Shown piece by piece: positions 52,188 to 64,000 of a DNA stretch of 64,000 nt (the stretch's first letter is position 1; each line of letters opens with the position of its first letter). Position numbers and translations under genes: made by a program. The notes below the pieces were generated by a model that did no database searches, was not told the origin of the DNA, and was given only the letters and a program-made list of their open reading frames with translations. This DNA is from Helopsaltes ochotensis (taxonomy: Eukaryota; Chordata; Aves; Passeriformes; Locustellidae): assembly GCA_013400155.1 (NCBI GenBank), contig VXBM01001209.1, forward strand, positions 169,954-233,953, given 5' to 3'.

Positions 52188-55100
52188 TGTGATTCTAATA
52201 AGCAGAGTTATGTCCAAGAAATAAAAAAGTTTGTATCACATCGGAAAACGCTGGTTTTTGTAAAGACTAATTGCTTGCTCTAATGAACATCTTTTGTTGC
52301 ATCTGCAGTACTGTTGTTACTTTCAAGAACAGAAATCTCATCTCTCCCTACTGGGTGTGATGTAGATTTAGACCCAGACAGTAGCCGTTTGAATGTCTCA
52401 CTTTCAGAAATCCATCTAGCTAGTTACATGGCAAATTTATGACCTGCTGACGCCTAACACTTCATTTTTTAAACCCTGGCAAACTAAAATTTTGATATTT
52501 TTGTCAGACGACTCTACTTTTATCAATACTAGCAGAAATACAGAATAGCTTGTACACTGGTATTTGTTGATGTGTTTTGATAACTTCATACTGCAACTTA
52601 TATGTTATATTGTAAACTTGTCTCAACTATCACAAGTGTTTATATTACTTTTTCCAGTTCCTGTCTACAAGCAAAAAGCTAATTTCCTAATTAAATCAGA
52701 TGATATGTGGTTTGGGGTTAAAAGCATTGATTAAAATTCCACTGATCTCTAATCTCAGAGTTTAGAAAGGAGATGTTTAGAAGGGCTACACAGTATTAAA
52801 ACCTTTGCATTATCACTACAATAATTCTGTAAAACTTTTCCAGTGCAAAGATTTCACTAGTTGTCATATACTTTTGCCTGCAAACTGCTTAACTTCTAGC
52901 AGTTGATATTAAAAACCATAAAGATACCGTTGCCTGCATCCTCTCAGTTCTCAGATTGTAGAATGACTATGGGCAGCCTCATCTGTGATGGATGAAGTCT
53001 CCTTTCTTAAGGATCTCTTCCAAAAACATCAACTCTTCTCTTTCTCCACTGTAATGCGTTGAATTTCTTGTCTCTCCTAATCATTGACCATTAATTACCC
53101 TTCATGGTGCAACACTTAAAATCTGAGTAGATGGTTAGGAAATACCTAATGCATTCATACATAAAAGAAGAGAGACTGAGAAGAAAAACCAAAGGAAGAA
53201 AAACCCCGTAATTCAGCTCCTGTATTATTCACAGGGAACAAGCTTTCAGATGGCGACTGTCTTTTCCTTTTCCTCTGTGTTAATGCAGAGTACTCTGCCG
53301 AGTACATGAAAGATGATAGGTAGGATATCAAGTTTTATCACTCATCTGTACATATTATACTGGTCAACGTCTTATCTCAACCTCATATTCCAAGGCATGG
53401 TGAGTTCTAATATTGCCAGTCTCCCCCCGATAGCATAGGTTTACAACTGCACCCAATCTCATATCAGAAACAGCACGGTAGTATCAGCTTGTCTAACTCA
53501 AGTCTTCCTTAAGCATGAACTGCTTCTGCTTTCATTTTGTTTCAGGTTCTTGTTGATGCAGATCACAACAACCACAAAGCCGGCAACAGCTGAATCTAGC
53601 AAGTTCAGCAAGATTAAAGACAACCTACAGGCCTTTCACTTGACTACAGGCAGTGTTTCTTGGGCCTTAGGTATGAAAGCATGAATAAACAAAGAGAAAA
53701 GGCATTTGATGGAAAAAAAAGGAACATGCCCCCAACTTTCACTGAAAGACACTTGGATTATTGAAAAAGAATGACTGAAATTTATCTCCCACCAACATGC
53801 AGTCTCTCAGGTGCTAAACTAATGAGAGAAGGTAAATTACTGATGCAAGAGCTACGCCCTACTGAGAATATGTATGTGGTAACTAAAATTTTTAATATTT
53901 TCCTTTCTGGCACAGTTCAATCCTGGCTCATCTATACTATCAAAACCTCTTGCCTCTTTAGTTTTACAATTCAATAAAAACGTAATATTCTGTCTTTCAA
54001 TATCTTTCCTGTAAAAGTTCTATCACATATTCTGAACTAATACATGAGTGTGCCTTTTTTTATGTGTCAGTTTTTTCATCAATTTAAATCACTGGAGTAA
54101 AATTCAAACATATTCTAAGCACCTTGTATTGACTCAGTTCACTTGCCATCAAATGTGGTCATCAAAACATTTGGCTGAAAAAATTATTCCAGTCCTTCCT
54201 ACCTTATATGCACTGAGACCCAACAAGAATTCTACAAAAGATATATAAAAGACCAAACATAAGAGTAATATAAAAGACTTTCTTCCTGTTTTATAACTCT
54301 AATTCAGCAGAAACAGTGGGCCAAATGAACACTTTCACTGATTAAACTTTTCAATCAGGTGTTGTTTGGTAATTCTTTGGCATGGAAGTGGCCCTGCTGT
54401 GGTGTCCTGCTCGAGTGCTTGCCAAGCACCAAATGGTGCAGCTTGAGAGCGCAGAGCAATGAGGATGGATTTTTAGAGCGTGGTTCCAGGCTTTAGTAAG
54501 GAACATACTATGAATATGTCCCAGCACTATCTTCCTCCATTTGAATGCACCCACATTTTCCCCTCTGATAATTTTTGTGTTTCAAAGCCTTTTGTGATCA
54601 GAAAAGAGTTCCCCACACTTTTACTTTTCAAATATTGCGTATTTTAAACTTGTGCACATATTACTGCTCAAGTTGTATCAAAACAATTTTAAATCCCCTA
54701 GCTAAAAATTGTGCACAGTTTTTCAGGACTGTAGTATATCCTTTGAAAAGAATATATTAATGTAGTTTTATCCACAAATTCTTATATGTGTAAGTTTATT
54801 CATGCAAATTACTTCAGTGGAATTATGAGTAAAGAGGAAAGACCACAAGATCTTGCTCTGCTCCCCTCACTACAAGATGAATTTCTCTGAATGAAGGGCT
54901 GGCAAGACTGCACCACATAAATGCCTGCAAACTGGCAGTGCAAGACATTAATTTAAAATAAAAAGGTCAACAAAAACCCAACATGGCAGATGGCTCAGGT
55001 CACTGGTTGCTGTCCTTTCCTCTCCTACTCTCAAGCCCGTCACATGTATACTTGGCTATTCTATGAATCCAGACTCTGACAAATGTGCCCTTTGAAATCA

Positions 55101-55424
55101 AAAAAAGCTTTCAGAGTAGCAAAAGTAGCAATGCCCTCCTACAATACTTACTGCACCTTCAAATCCATGGAAGGGGAAGATTGAGTTTTGTCATGGTATC
55201 AGAAGTAATGCCAGAAGAATGAGCATAGGAGTCCAAGATGTGAAAGAATGAAAGGGTAAAATCAGTACCTGTACCTTCACTGACCTATCTTCAGCCTGCC
55301 ATGCGTAAGTCCCATGATCTGTTCCAGCAACATCCCTTATTTTATCACCATCCAAAAGACTACAACCATGTGACTTTATTGCATGCCTGCACACTGCCTG
55401 ATTGGGTAGTCTCCATCCCTGCAA

Positions 55425-55557
55425 GTTTTTAAGACCTACTGGATAAAGCCCTTAGTATCCTTGTCTTGTATAAAGTCTTAGAGCTGACTTTCCTTTGTGC
55501 TGGAAGTTGGAGTAGAGGCCTCCTGAGGTCCCTTCCAGCTTAAAGTAACATGGGAAC
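55425..55557 (+). mobile_element. CR1 LINE 3' end fragment
   Basis: Plus-strand CR1 end: 'tttttaagacctactggata', then 'ggaagttggagtagaggcct', then 'cctgaggtcccttccagctt'. It lacks a clear terminal octamer and is diverged. Confidence 0.8.
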
Positions 55558-56757
55558 ACAGCACACAGACATACACAAACGCAGAAAACATACACAAATG
55601 CTCCTCACCGAATTCCACCTGTATAATCTCTTAGAATTTATGAGGTCATAGCTCTACTGAGTTTGCAATACCCTCAACTTCTGTCATATACACAGAGATG
55701 CCAGTATGTCACTAAGATCAGGAGACTGACATCTCTGCCCAACTTAATGTGGCTAATCACACATACAACAGGCTGTAGTTATCTCCCTGACAGTAGCTGC
55801 CAGATTTTTTTAGGATAGCTATGTAGATTAGTGAACAGAACCATTAAAAACTATTACATGTATCTTATTTTATTTTTGGCATTTTAAATAAACGTATTCA
55901 AAAAGCAGAAAATATTCAGTGCTTGCTTCCTATCAGTAAAAGCAGTCATAAACATTTTTCTTAGCATGGTTCAGGACAAGGACACAAGTGTTTCCAGTAC
56001 CTATGAGCTTTCTGTACTTTGTAGCCTATAATGCAGAGGCTACACTGGCTGACTTCTGATTTTTGCATTTAAAGTAAGCTGGGTCTCAAAAAAAAAAAGG
56101 TATTGGTCTATTGGTTGCGTATTAATTCCAGGAAGTATGTTCATCTGACACTGACCAAGAGAGACTAACTACTGCATCATCTTCTGCCTGGTTCCCTCAC
56201 CTCTATGCCCAAGAATACAATGTACATATAAAATCCTTGCAACATGGGATTTAAAACCTGCCTTTGCATTGGCTGGATATCTAATCCACTGTGATCCAAA
56301 TAAATGGAAAGAACCCTTCCTAGATTACTATGGAAATCTGTAGTGGTTATTTTAGAGCAGATATTTACACTTTGTCCTTGGGCTTCAGTGACATGAACAC
56401 CGAACAAGAATAAAATGACGACTGTTCATTCTAAAAGCTTTAAGCACTATTTTGTGAGTAAAGGGAATGAATGCAGTTATAGCCTGAAAAAGAATCAACC
56501 TGAAACATCTGGGGTATCAGAGCAGACTTGCAGCGCTAAATGTGTTGGGAAAAGCAAATTTTTCAGTTGGCCGCAGTGCACATCAATTTGTTTGGAATAA
56601 ATAGTGACTGCGCTTTTGTAACACATCCCTTATTTGAGGGACAAATGCATAAGAGTATTTTGCAGTGTTCTATTTTCACATTCATTTGTCAAAATGTCAT
56701 TCATAATGTCAAAACCAGAGCTTTCCAGTGACCTTGCTCTGCTCAGGACTGCTATCA

Positions 56758-56805
56758 CTAATGGACCTACCACAATCTAATGCTCCCAAACTTCACAGCT
56801 CATTT
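56758..56805. repeat. 48-bp direct duplication, copy 1
   Basis: Identical over all 48 bases to 58260-58307 in the same orientation. It begins ctaatggacctaccacaatc and ends cagctcattt. The flanks differ immediately on both sides, so only this block was copied. Confidence 0.96.
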
Positions 56806-57692
56806 CTTCCATGCTAACGCACACACAGATCATTTGAGGGCAAAAAAACCCCATATCCATATCTAAGCTCCACAACTCCCCACTTTCTATTACTTCTCAT
56901 AACACAAAAGGGTAGGTGATTTTAGCTTGAGTGTGAAAATTGGAGTTAGACAGTCCCAGAAACAGATCTTAACCCCTAACTCATGCAACAAGATGTCTGA
57001 GAACAAACTTTATTCCAGGATTCTCTACTCAACTACTTCATGAGCATTAGGAAGTCAATGCCCCCCACCCCACACCTCCATTTCTCTAAACTGGTAACAA
57101 TATTGCCTTGTTACAATTTGCAGTTTGGAAATACAGGGGAAAGCTTTAATGAATTTGGAATTTTTAGCCAAAGGAAGAGTGAAAGAAAAAAAAAATCATA
57201 AGTTTTTAAAAAGATATTCTGCAGCCTCCAAAACTGATCCATCTTATGATCTAGCTGACCTCACTGTTACAAGATTCAGCCTCATCATCTAAATACTTTA
57301 ACTTGCTGGAATTTAAATCAAGTACTTATCTGCTATATCAAGAACATGGAGAAGAAATTATTCCCTTGGTCTTTGCATTATCATACTCACTTAACTTTAA
57401 TCACTGACTGTATCATATCATTATATCATGCAATCTGTTGCATGTATTTTGGAGTTTCAGTTAATGTAGACTAGCAATATGGGAACTATTTAATACATCA
57501 GGTAATCCTAGCTATCTAGGCACCATTTGAGGCAAGTACCTCGGGCTCCATTTGTAGTCCATGAAGCGTTGGCCATGATGCACCTCATCTTCAAGTTCCA
57601 AATCTAAAACAAGTCATAAAAGGCCCAAATCCTCTTCAGGATTTTGTGAGCATAGGGTGACTGTCTCAGCTATGGATGCATACATAAGAAAC

Positions 57693-57940
57693 ACAGATTT
57701 ACAGAATTTCATCTGCAAGGGAGCTTTGGAGGTCATCTAGTCCAGCCCCCTGCCCAAACCTAGGTCAGGTTGCTCAGACCTGGGCCCAGTCAAGTCCTGA
57801 CACCTCCAAAGATGGATATTTCATAAACTCTGGACAAAGAGCTTTGGTAATTGACAATCCTCACAGTTAAAAAAAAGTTTCTTGATGTCTTATCAGAATC
57901 TCATATTTTTCAACTTGTGCCCATTACAGATGTCTAAAAT
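57693..57940 (-). mobile_element. CR1 LINE 3' fragment
   Basis: The plus strand reads 'cagaatttcatctgcaaggg', 'ggaggtcatctagtccagcc', 'aacctaggtcaggttgctca', then 'gtcctgacacctccaaagat', the reverse complement of a CR1 3' end. About 250 bp, with similarity fading after about 57900. Confidence 0.93.
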
Positions 57941-58259
57941 CACCTGAGGTCACCTATTGCAACTAACAGGCTACTCTCTTACAACATTATGCTACTGCTC
58001 ACTTTATTTGAAGGTCTTTGCAGCAAGCAAAGAGTCTTTAAACTTGTGGTAGTGTGTTCCAAGCATTAGCAAGACAGGGAGTTAAGAAAGGTCTAAAGGT
58101 TTCAAAATAGTTAGTATTTCTGGACAAGGAAAGTAATAAGATTCCTCCCCTCAGATGCCAAGTACTGAAATTAAGGGGCTCATCCGTAAGATGGCTGGGT
58201 TTTGGCTTTCTGTTCAAAATTTAAGAATGAAGAAATATAAACAAAATCAATTAGAAAGC

Positions 58260-58307
58260 CTAATGGACCTACCACAATCTAATGCTCCCAAACTTCACAG
58301 CTCATTT
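58260..58307. repeat. 48-bp direct duplication, copy 2
   Basis: Exact second copy of 56758-56805, about 1.5 kb away. It has no poly-A tail, terminal motif or target duplication, so it is not a standard transposon insertion. Confidence 0.96.
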
Positions 58308-60360
58308 GGAGGCAGTCCACTGATAAGTGGAAAGACTAAGTAAAGGCAAATTAGAGATGTTACTATGAAACTACAGAAAATATAAGAAATGAGAGCTTCA
58401 GAAATGTGAGCTGCCCAGCAACTTCTGAGTAAAATCTATGCACTTGTAATAGACAAAGCTCATCTGCCTGCTTATAATTCAGGAAAGATCAGTGTTGCTA
58501 TGAGTATAGCAGAACTTGAATAATAAATTTAGGTGGAGACCATCATTTGCACTTCCCATTTGGTTAGAAGGGCATTGTAACAGCTGTTTTTCTCACCAAA
58601 AGCAGCTGACTAGTGATATTATTTTTCAATTAATGATGTTATACTATGAATAGATTACTGCATGTAGGCATGAAAACAACAACAATTAGTGAAAGAAATT
58701 CAGCAATGTAACAAAGTAGGTTTTGGTTTCCATTTAATTGGAGGGTAGGGAAAGTCAGAGATGCAATAAACCCCTTCTAGACACAGTGAAATTTGTATGC
58801 TGAAGGCTCTCAAAACAATCTGAGACAGACTGAGTAAACAGATCTAGAAAAAGAAAGAATTAGGGAAGTGTAGAAGAGCAGAGAACAAAGATGCCAAAGA
58901 CTTATAGCAGTGTTGAGAAAAATCTAAGGGGATTTTGTTTTTTAAGTAAGAATGTAATTTTGCACTGAATCCTCAAATGAATAGAGATTTCAGTTATTTA
59001 AAAATGAAATACCATCTCTTAATATCTTTACATTGTTACATGCACTAAGCCAAGCTGTATAATTCCACACTTGGTTGAATGTGAAAGCTTTTTAGTTTTA
59101 CATTCCAAATTGCAATAGAAGAAGAAGAGATGATACCAAAGGAAAAGAGCCTTATGTTCAAAGACCACCCTCCTACAGTAGTGCTTATGAACTCCATTCC
59201 ATACATTAACTCACATTTCATACTATCTGTGGAGAACACAGCCTAATTTGGGTGTGCAAGATGTGAGATCCATATTAAATAGTCTTAGAGCTCTAATGTA
59301 CTCCTCTAGTATAAAATGAGGATCAAATCAAATAGCTGAAACAATGACCTACTACAATGATCTTTAACCACATCTCTAGGTCACAAAATATTCTCAATTC
59401 TTCTCGGGAGCAAATAAAACCACCAAATAACACGAAGGGGTAAATAAATATGACCCAGGAAAAACAAAATCTGCTTTGCAGGTACATGACTTACGACCAA
59501 CATGATAATATATGGTCTACACTCTGCTATGAATGAATATGTGTGTGAATGTCAGCTGGTGTAAACAGGAATCTGTTAAAAGCAGGGCTTTTCTTTCTCA
59601 TGTTATTCTGCTCTGCTTTGTGCTCCTTTCCCAGACAATAAGCAGGTGAGCACATTTAGATTCTGTCCATGTATAGCAGAACATCAAGAGTTCACATTCC
59701 AAGGACTCGCCCCTCATAATTCACACCTTGCAGCTTTTCTTTCTTAAAAAGACTATGCTTTATAGCTTTCACACATTTACTGTTTCACTGTCTTGCCCTC
59801 AATCAGAAATTGAGGAAAACTTCCTTGCAGTGAATTGAGGGACAGGGATATTGTAAAGCTGATCTTTCTGATCTTCTTTGATTTTATGAAACCATATTTT
59901 TCTGGTTGGTGAAGTTAGGATTAATTTCTCTGTCTGAAAATGCAAAGGACCTCCCACTACCACATTAGCTACATCCCTCCCCTAAAACCCTCAAAATAGA
60001 AATGATAAATTGCTCTCTTTTTTTTCCCCAAGTCTGTAGGATGAACAGCCTGATTAGTAATTCCCTGTATAAGAAAGAAGAGTGCCCCAGCAAAGAGCGT
60101 GGGAACATAAAAGTGCTAGAAGAGAGAAGCCAAGTTGTACACTTTGCCTATTCATTTCTAATAGAATGTGTTCTCAGTGGACAGTTTCATACAGTAGGAG
60201 CTGGACACGTGCAGAGAAAGATAAACACTGGTCAAGTATCTACATCCCATCTGGGATATGGGCTAGGATGGCCAGGAATTTCCAGGAAAAAATTCTTTTC
60301 TTCATAATACATCAAACTATCATTTTGCACTTGCTGTACATTTAACACATTAGTGTCAGT

Positions 60361-60380
60361 GAAAAAAAAAAAGGGGGGGG
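60361..60380. repeat. Adjacent A and G homopolymers
   Basis: A run of about 11 A is followed directly by about 9 G. It is prone to length error and slippage, and no gene is attached to it. Confidence 0.9.
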
Positions 60381-62064
60381 GCTTAAACATCAGTGAAGAG
60401 CTGAGGAGATGCTGGGTTATTGAAGTGTTCCCTCCCAGAACCACTTCCTTTCTTCTCTCTCTGCATTTATGGGCTGTGGATGGTCACCAGCTCTTGCATC
60501 CAACAGCATGGTCCCTCAAGCCAACTGCTGAGGGAAGTCTCCCTCCACAGCAGGGACTCAGTGTCCCAGGTGCTGAGCACTTGAAGCCTGAAGACAGACA
60601 GCCACCAAAGAGTGTTTGTCCTTCGTGAAACACAACAAATGGAGGACCAGGACAAGAACTGGGAAATGATCTGAAGAGTGGGTGAGAGGTGATCAGACTG
60701 TAGACAAAATTCTGATGAGCTATGAGGAGGCTTCTCAGACTTTGTAGCTGAGGCTGTACAGACACTGACTGGTTCTAATTGAGCATCTACCTGGGGAAGC
60801 CATTAGCTGGGCCCAGGCTTCTCTGAGAAAGCAAAGAGGAGACAACCATGGAAAGGAAATCCCTTGCATAATGCTTTAATCTATGAATTTCTGTAAATGC
60901 TCCACAGCACCAGCTGAGGAAGCAAGTCATGGGCTTTCTGTTCTGTTCACTGAAAAGATATATGAAAGAAGCTCTGAAAACCCACAGGAGATTTATTTAT
61001 TCCAAGTTGTAAAAAACTTTTGTCCAACATGAAAAAACCAAGAACTTTCATTTCCCTGACTTCTGCAAAGTGAAAGATGGAAAAATAGGTTAAATGATCC
61101 TAGAAATGCAGACACTTTTTCTTTAGAATTTAAAAGGCCGACACCATTCAAAAAAGAATGTATAAAAATTCCACCATGGTTTGTGTTTATTGATAGCATT
61201 CTTCCCACACTCTACTGCAGTTTATTTCCTACTCATTCTGCAGCTACTGAAGGTTTTGTTATCCAGCTCATCTTTCAGTAACTGCGTGATGGTTTGTAAA
61301 AGCACAAAAAATTCTGACTACTGAGGGAAAGAGAACATAAACATATTTTAAAATAGTCCACAACTCCATCTTTGATTGTCTCCCAACCTGCATGCTCTCT
61401 ATCAACTTTGCTCGATATACACTTTGATGTCTTGCTTTATCTAGTCATTGTTTTGGGTTTATGTGGCAATTAACAAACTCCGTTTTTCTGGGACTTTTGA
61501 AAAGAGAATGGACAGATATTTCTGTAGGTTTTAAGATATATTTCTCACATGACTGTGAAATTACTTTTTTTTTTCACTTACAGGGTAAGGGTAGTGCCAT
61601 CTAATTTTCCTGAAGACATGGTATTGAAGATACCACATACCTTCAGAAACATCAAAATACATGCCAGTTATGCACTGAAGTAATTAATTCCCCTTTATAC
61701 CACATTCTATAGAAATATTTGTTATAATCAGTGTCTTTCTTTTACATACCTTGCTTTTTTCCCCCATACCATAGATTAGAGGGTATTGTCCTTCAAAGCA
61801 AAATCTCATCTTAACCCAGAACACCCAAAAACTTCCAATTAAACCACCAACAATTTTTACCAAATTAAAATGGAGAATTGTTAGAAATACAGTAAAACAT
61901 TTGAATGTTTTTAAGAATATTTACAGAACACAGCACGTTTTCTGTTCAGATTAAACTAATAATTAATAAATAGTTTTTACACTTATATTTTCACCAGAGT
62001 CATTCATACAATGTTTTAAAATGTTGGCAAGGGTATAATTTTTTTTAAAGTTAGTTTGACTTAC

Positions 62065-62133
62065 TGGGAAGTACAGAAGAAGTGATCCAAAAAGAATGGT
62101 TTCCAACAGCACCAGCCCTGAAGCTCTGATACT
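62065..62133 (-). CDS. GPR158: GPR158 internal exon: end of intracellular loop 1 and TM2
   Basis: Exon of 69 nt on the minus strand, exactly 23 codons in phase 0 at both ends. The translation begins SIRASGLVLLE and ends LLLYFP. From memory this matches the vertebrate GPR158 (mGlyR) segment running from the first intracellular loop through TM2. A pyrimidine-rich tract ending in tctag precedes it at 62134-62135, and a strong GTAAGT donor follows at 62064-62059. A second AG at 62133-62132 could serve as an alternative acceptor, but it would break the frame. GPR158 is a plasma-membrane class C receptor that senses glycine and regulates the RGS7-Gbeta5 complex in neurons. The residues join without a gap to the TM3 exon at 34179. 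The retinal paralogue GPR179 is the main alternative, but the wording fits GPR158 better. Confidence 0.93.
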
Positions 62134-64000
62134 CTAGAAGACAAAAAATCAACACAAAATATTAGAAAATTCTCTGTGTGCCATTTTCATAAAGATATCT
62201 TCACTTTTGTCAGTATAACACTCCCACAGTAATGTTTATCAAGCTGTCTGTCATGTTTGCATGCCCCACACTCTTTAAATCACAAGCCCATCACAATGGT
62301 TGTGTTTTACAAAATTCAATTTTAAAAATCTTTTTCCTATGTTAAATACTATTCAACAGACATTACCTGGATATGATTTGAAACTGCTAAATTTACTCTC
62401 AAGTGTCAAGACTTAGGGATCATGGGAATTACAGACATGAATTTAATTGTAGAATTTGTTCTGCATTATTTAAATTTCAAGCAATCCCTAGAACATTTTT
62501 GCTCCATTAATATTAATTACTTGGCTTCCATAATAAGTATGAATAATCTACAATTTTACTGAATATAGAGTGTGCCCTTAGACTGAAGTATATTTACTTT
62601 TCCTGAAATTTTTGTACCAAGATGCCAATTTATTAACTTGTCAGGACTGTAAAATACTACACCATTTCCTCACCACATGTTGGCTAAGAAAACAACATGG
62701 TTTTCTTAAATCTTAAAATTTAAAAAAAACCCCTTCTTTTTCCTAATACAAAGTGTGTTCAAATAAGTTTGATGATTTATGTACAGTGCAACTGAGTCTT
62801 GTCTCAGAGATAAACATTAACTCTTGTGAGAAACTGAAATGTTAAAGAGTTAATGACTCAAAGAACTGACCACTGCAGAAGCAGAGGTGCTTTGCTGGTA
62901 TGTGAGACACAGCCCAGGTGCAGAGGCTGTGAGCACCAGACAAGGACCACAACAAATCAATCTTTGTTTAGCAAGAAGCTGGGTTTGAGCCAGATGAGGG
63001 ACGAGGTCAATAAGAAGCAAATCCTGAGAGGTGGGATAATGCTTTTTATCATGCAAGTGCCCTCCTTCCATGAGTGGCTCCAACATCATACAAGACACTG
63101 GCAGAGGTCAGTGAGCTCATATCTCTTGTGACTGAGCAATACTCAAATCACTAAAGAGTATTTCTTTTTCTTATCGTGTACAATGAATCTCTACATACCA
63201 GAGTGACCAACAAAGCAACTGAAATGAGCTTCATATAGAGAAGATGGAAATTATCTAAAACATCTAAAGTCCTTTTAACTCCCATGTGGACATTCTTTTC
63301 TAAACATCCTGATCAGTCTTTTCTTATCAAGCTTGTTTCTGGGCAGCATGATCATAATCTGCAAAGAACTTCAGCACTTGCAGCTCTTCTTCCATAACAA
63401 TAAATTATCCCATGACTTTCTTCTCACTTGTGTTCTGGTAGGGACCATTCTCTGCAAATTCTATCTATGCACTTCTGCTTCCTGCCCTAAAAGAAGTGTG
63501 GCTTACAGAGCAATGCAGGAATTCAAAATGGGCTTGAATCCAGGTTTTGACTGTACTTTCACCTCACTCTTTGGTACCAGGAGAACAGGGGGTTTCACCT
63601 AATGTTTGCAGGTATCACTGCTCTTCTAAACAGGATTCCTTGGCAATTGGAATAGACATTATAGCAGAACTGTGTGCTATCCACAATGATGAAAAAAAGC
63701 TCAAAACTTCAAATACAAAATAGTACATCTATTTTTACATAAATGTAGAGAAAAGAAAAAAATAGATTGGAAATAGAAGTATAAGCATTCTCCCAAACTA
63801 CATTTTTGAAACTGTTGGTTTTCTCTACTACAAAGAAAAAGAGATATTTTAACACTTGATTTTAAGATATTTTTATTTCTTCCATAATGACCGCTATAGC
63901 CCAAGAAGTCTACAAGAAAAAAATTATCCAGCACTGAAAATTTAATAACAGGGATTAACTAAAGAGAAGAAAACCATACTAAAGCAGAATGTTTCAAAAT
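62134..64000 (-). other. GPR158: GPR158 intron preceding the TM2 exon (partial)
   Basis: The intron ends with tcttctag at 62135-62134 (minus strand) and continues past the right edge. The TM1 and Cache-domain exons must lie further right. I see no other exon and no recognisable repeat in this stretch. Confidence 0.75.

Larger units (their letters stand above)
34180..62064 (-). other. GPR158: GPR158 intron between TM2 and TM3 exons (27885 bp)
   Basis: Complete intron, GTAAGT at 62064-62059 and AG at 34181-34180. It is poorer in repeats than the previous intron. It holds CR1 pieces at 35600, about 38965, 55425 and 57693, a plus-strand LTR-containing element at 45955-46930, a hairpin at 40281 and a 48-bp duplication at 56758 and 58260. 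Stretches with nothing recognisable are 34180-35599, 35831-38964, 39251-40280, 40336-45949, 46936-55424 and 57941-62064. The largest of these, 46936-55424, is AT-rich and contains only chance ORFs and small hairpins. Confidence 0.85.

Noticed and set aside
1..64000. Bacterial-type systems (CRISPR, operons, toxin-antitoxin, tRNA clusters)
   Set aside because: The window is intronic vertebrate DNA with spliced exons and avian retrotransposons; none of these structures was seen.

Overview
This window looks like avian nuclear DNA, probably from a songbird or another neoavian bird. It is AT-rich and intron-like, with no dense coding. It carries many fragments of CR1 LINEs, the dominant avian retrotransposon, and several short LTRs with 6-bp target duplications of the bird ERVK type. 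The species assignment is an inference from the repeats and from the protein matches.

The only protein-coding gene I can support is GPR158, on the minus strand. It encodes the metabotropic glycine receptor mGlyR, a class C orphan-type GPCR. Three consecutive internal exons are present, in transcription order: 62133-62065 (end of intracellular loop 1 and TM2), 34179-34070 (TM3 region) and 3716-3478 (intracellular loop 2, TM4 and extracellular loop 2 up to the start of TM5). Their splice sites are canonical, their phases fit together (0/0, 0/2, 2/1) and together they give one uninterrupted 418-nt coding stretch. The 5' part of the gene (signal peptide, Cache domain, TM1) lies beyond 64000. The 3' part (TM5-TM7 and the long C-terminal tail) lies below position 1. 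Everything else in the window is intronic to this gene: two complete introns of 30353 and 27885 bp, and parts of two others.

The introns hold two solo LTRs of one family (26313-26658 and 29474-29817), the first nested inside a CR1. A longer solo LTR of another family lies at 14201-14806, a degraded older LTR at about 29835-30245, and a plus-strand LTR with an unexplained open leader at 45955-46930. About ten CR1 pieces lie on both strands. Smaller structures are a 22-bp-stem hairpin (40281-40335), an exact 48-bp direct duplication 1.5 kb apart, an 85-A tract, a CA microsatellite and a few palindromes.

I found no tRNA, rRNA, CRISPR array or operon-like structure, and no evidence for a new gene system. 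The points most worth checking are the four sense-oriented LTRs with polyadenylation signals inside GPR158, the composite element at 45955-46930, the hairpin, the 48-bp duplication and a weak Sushi-like reading frame at 32948-33274.
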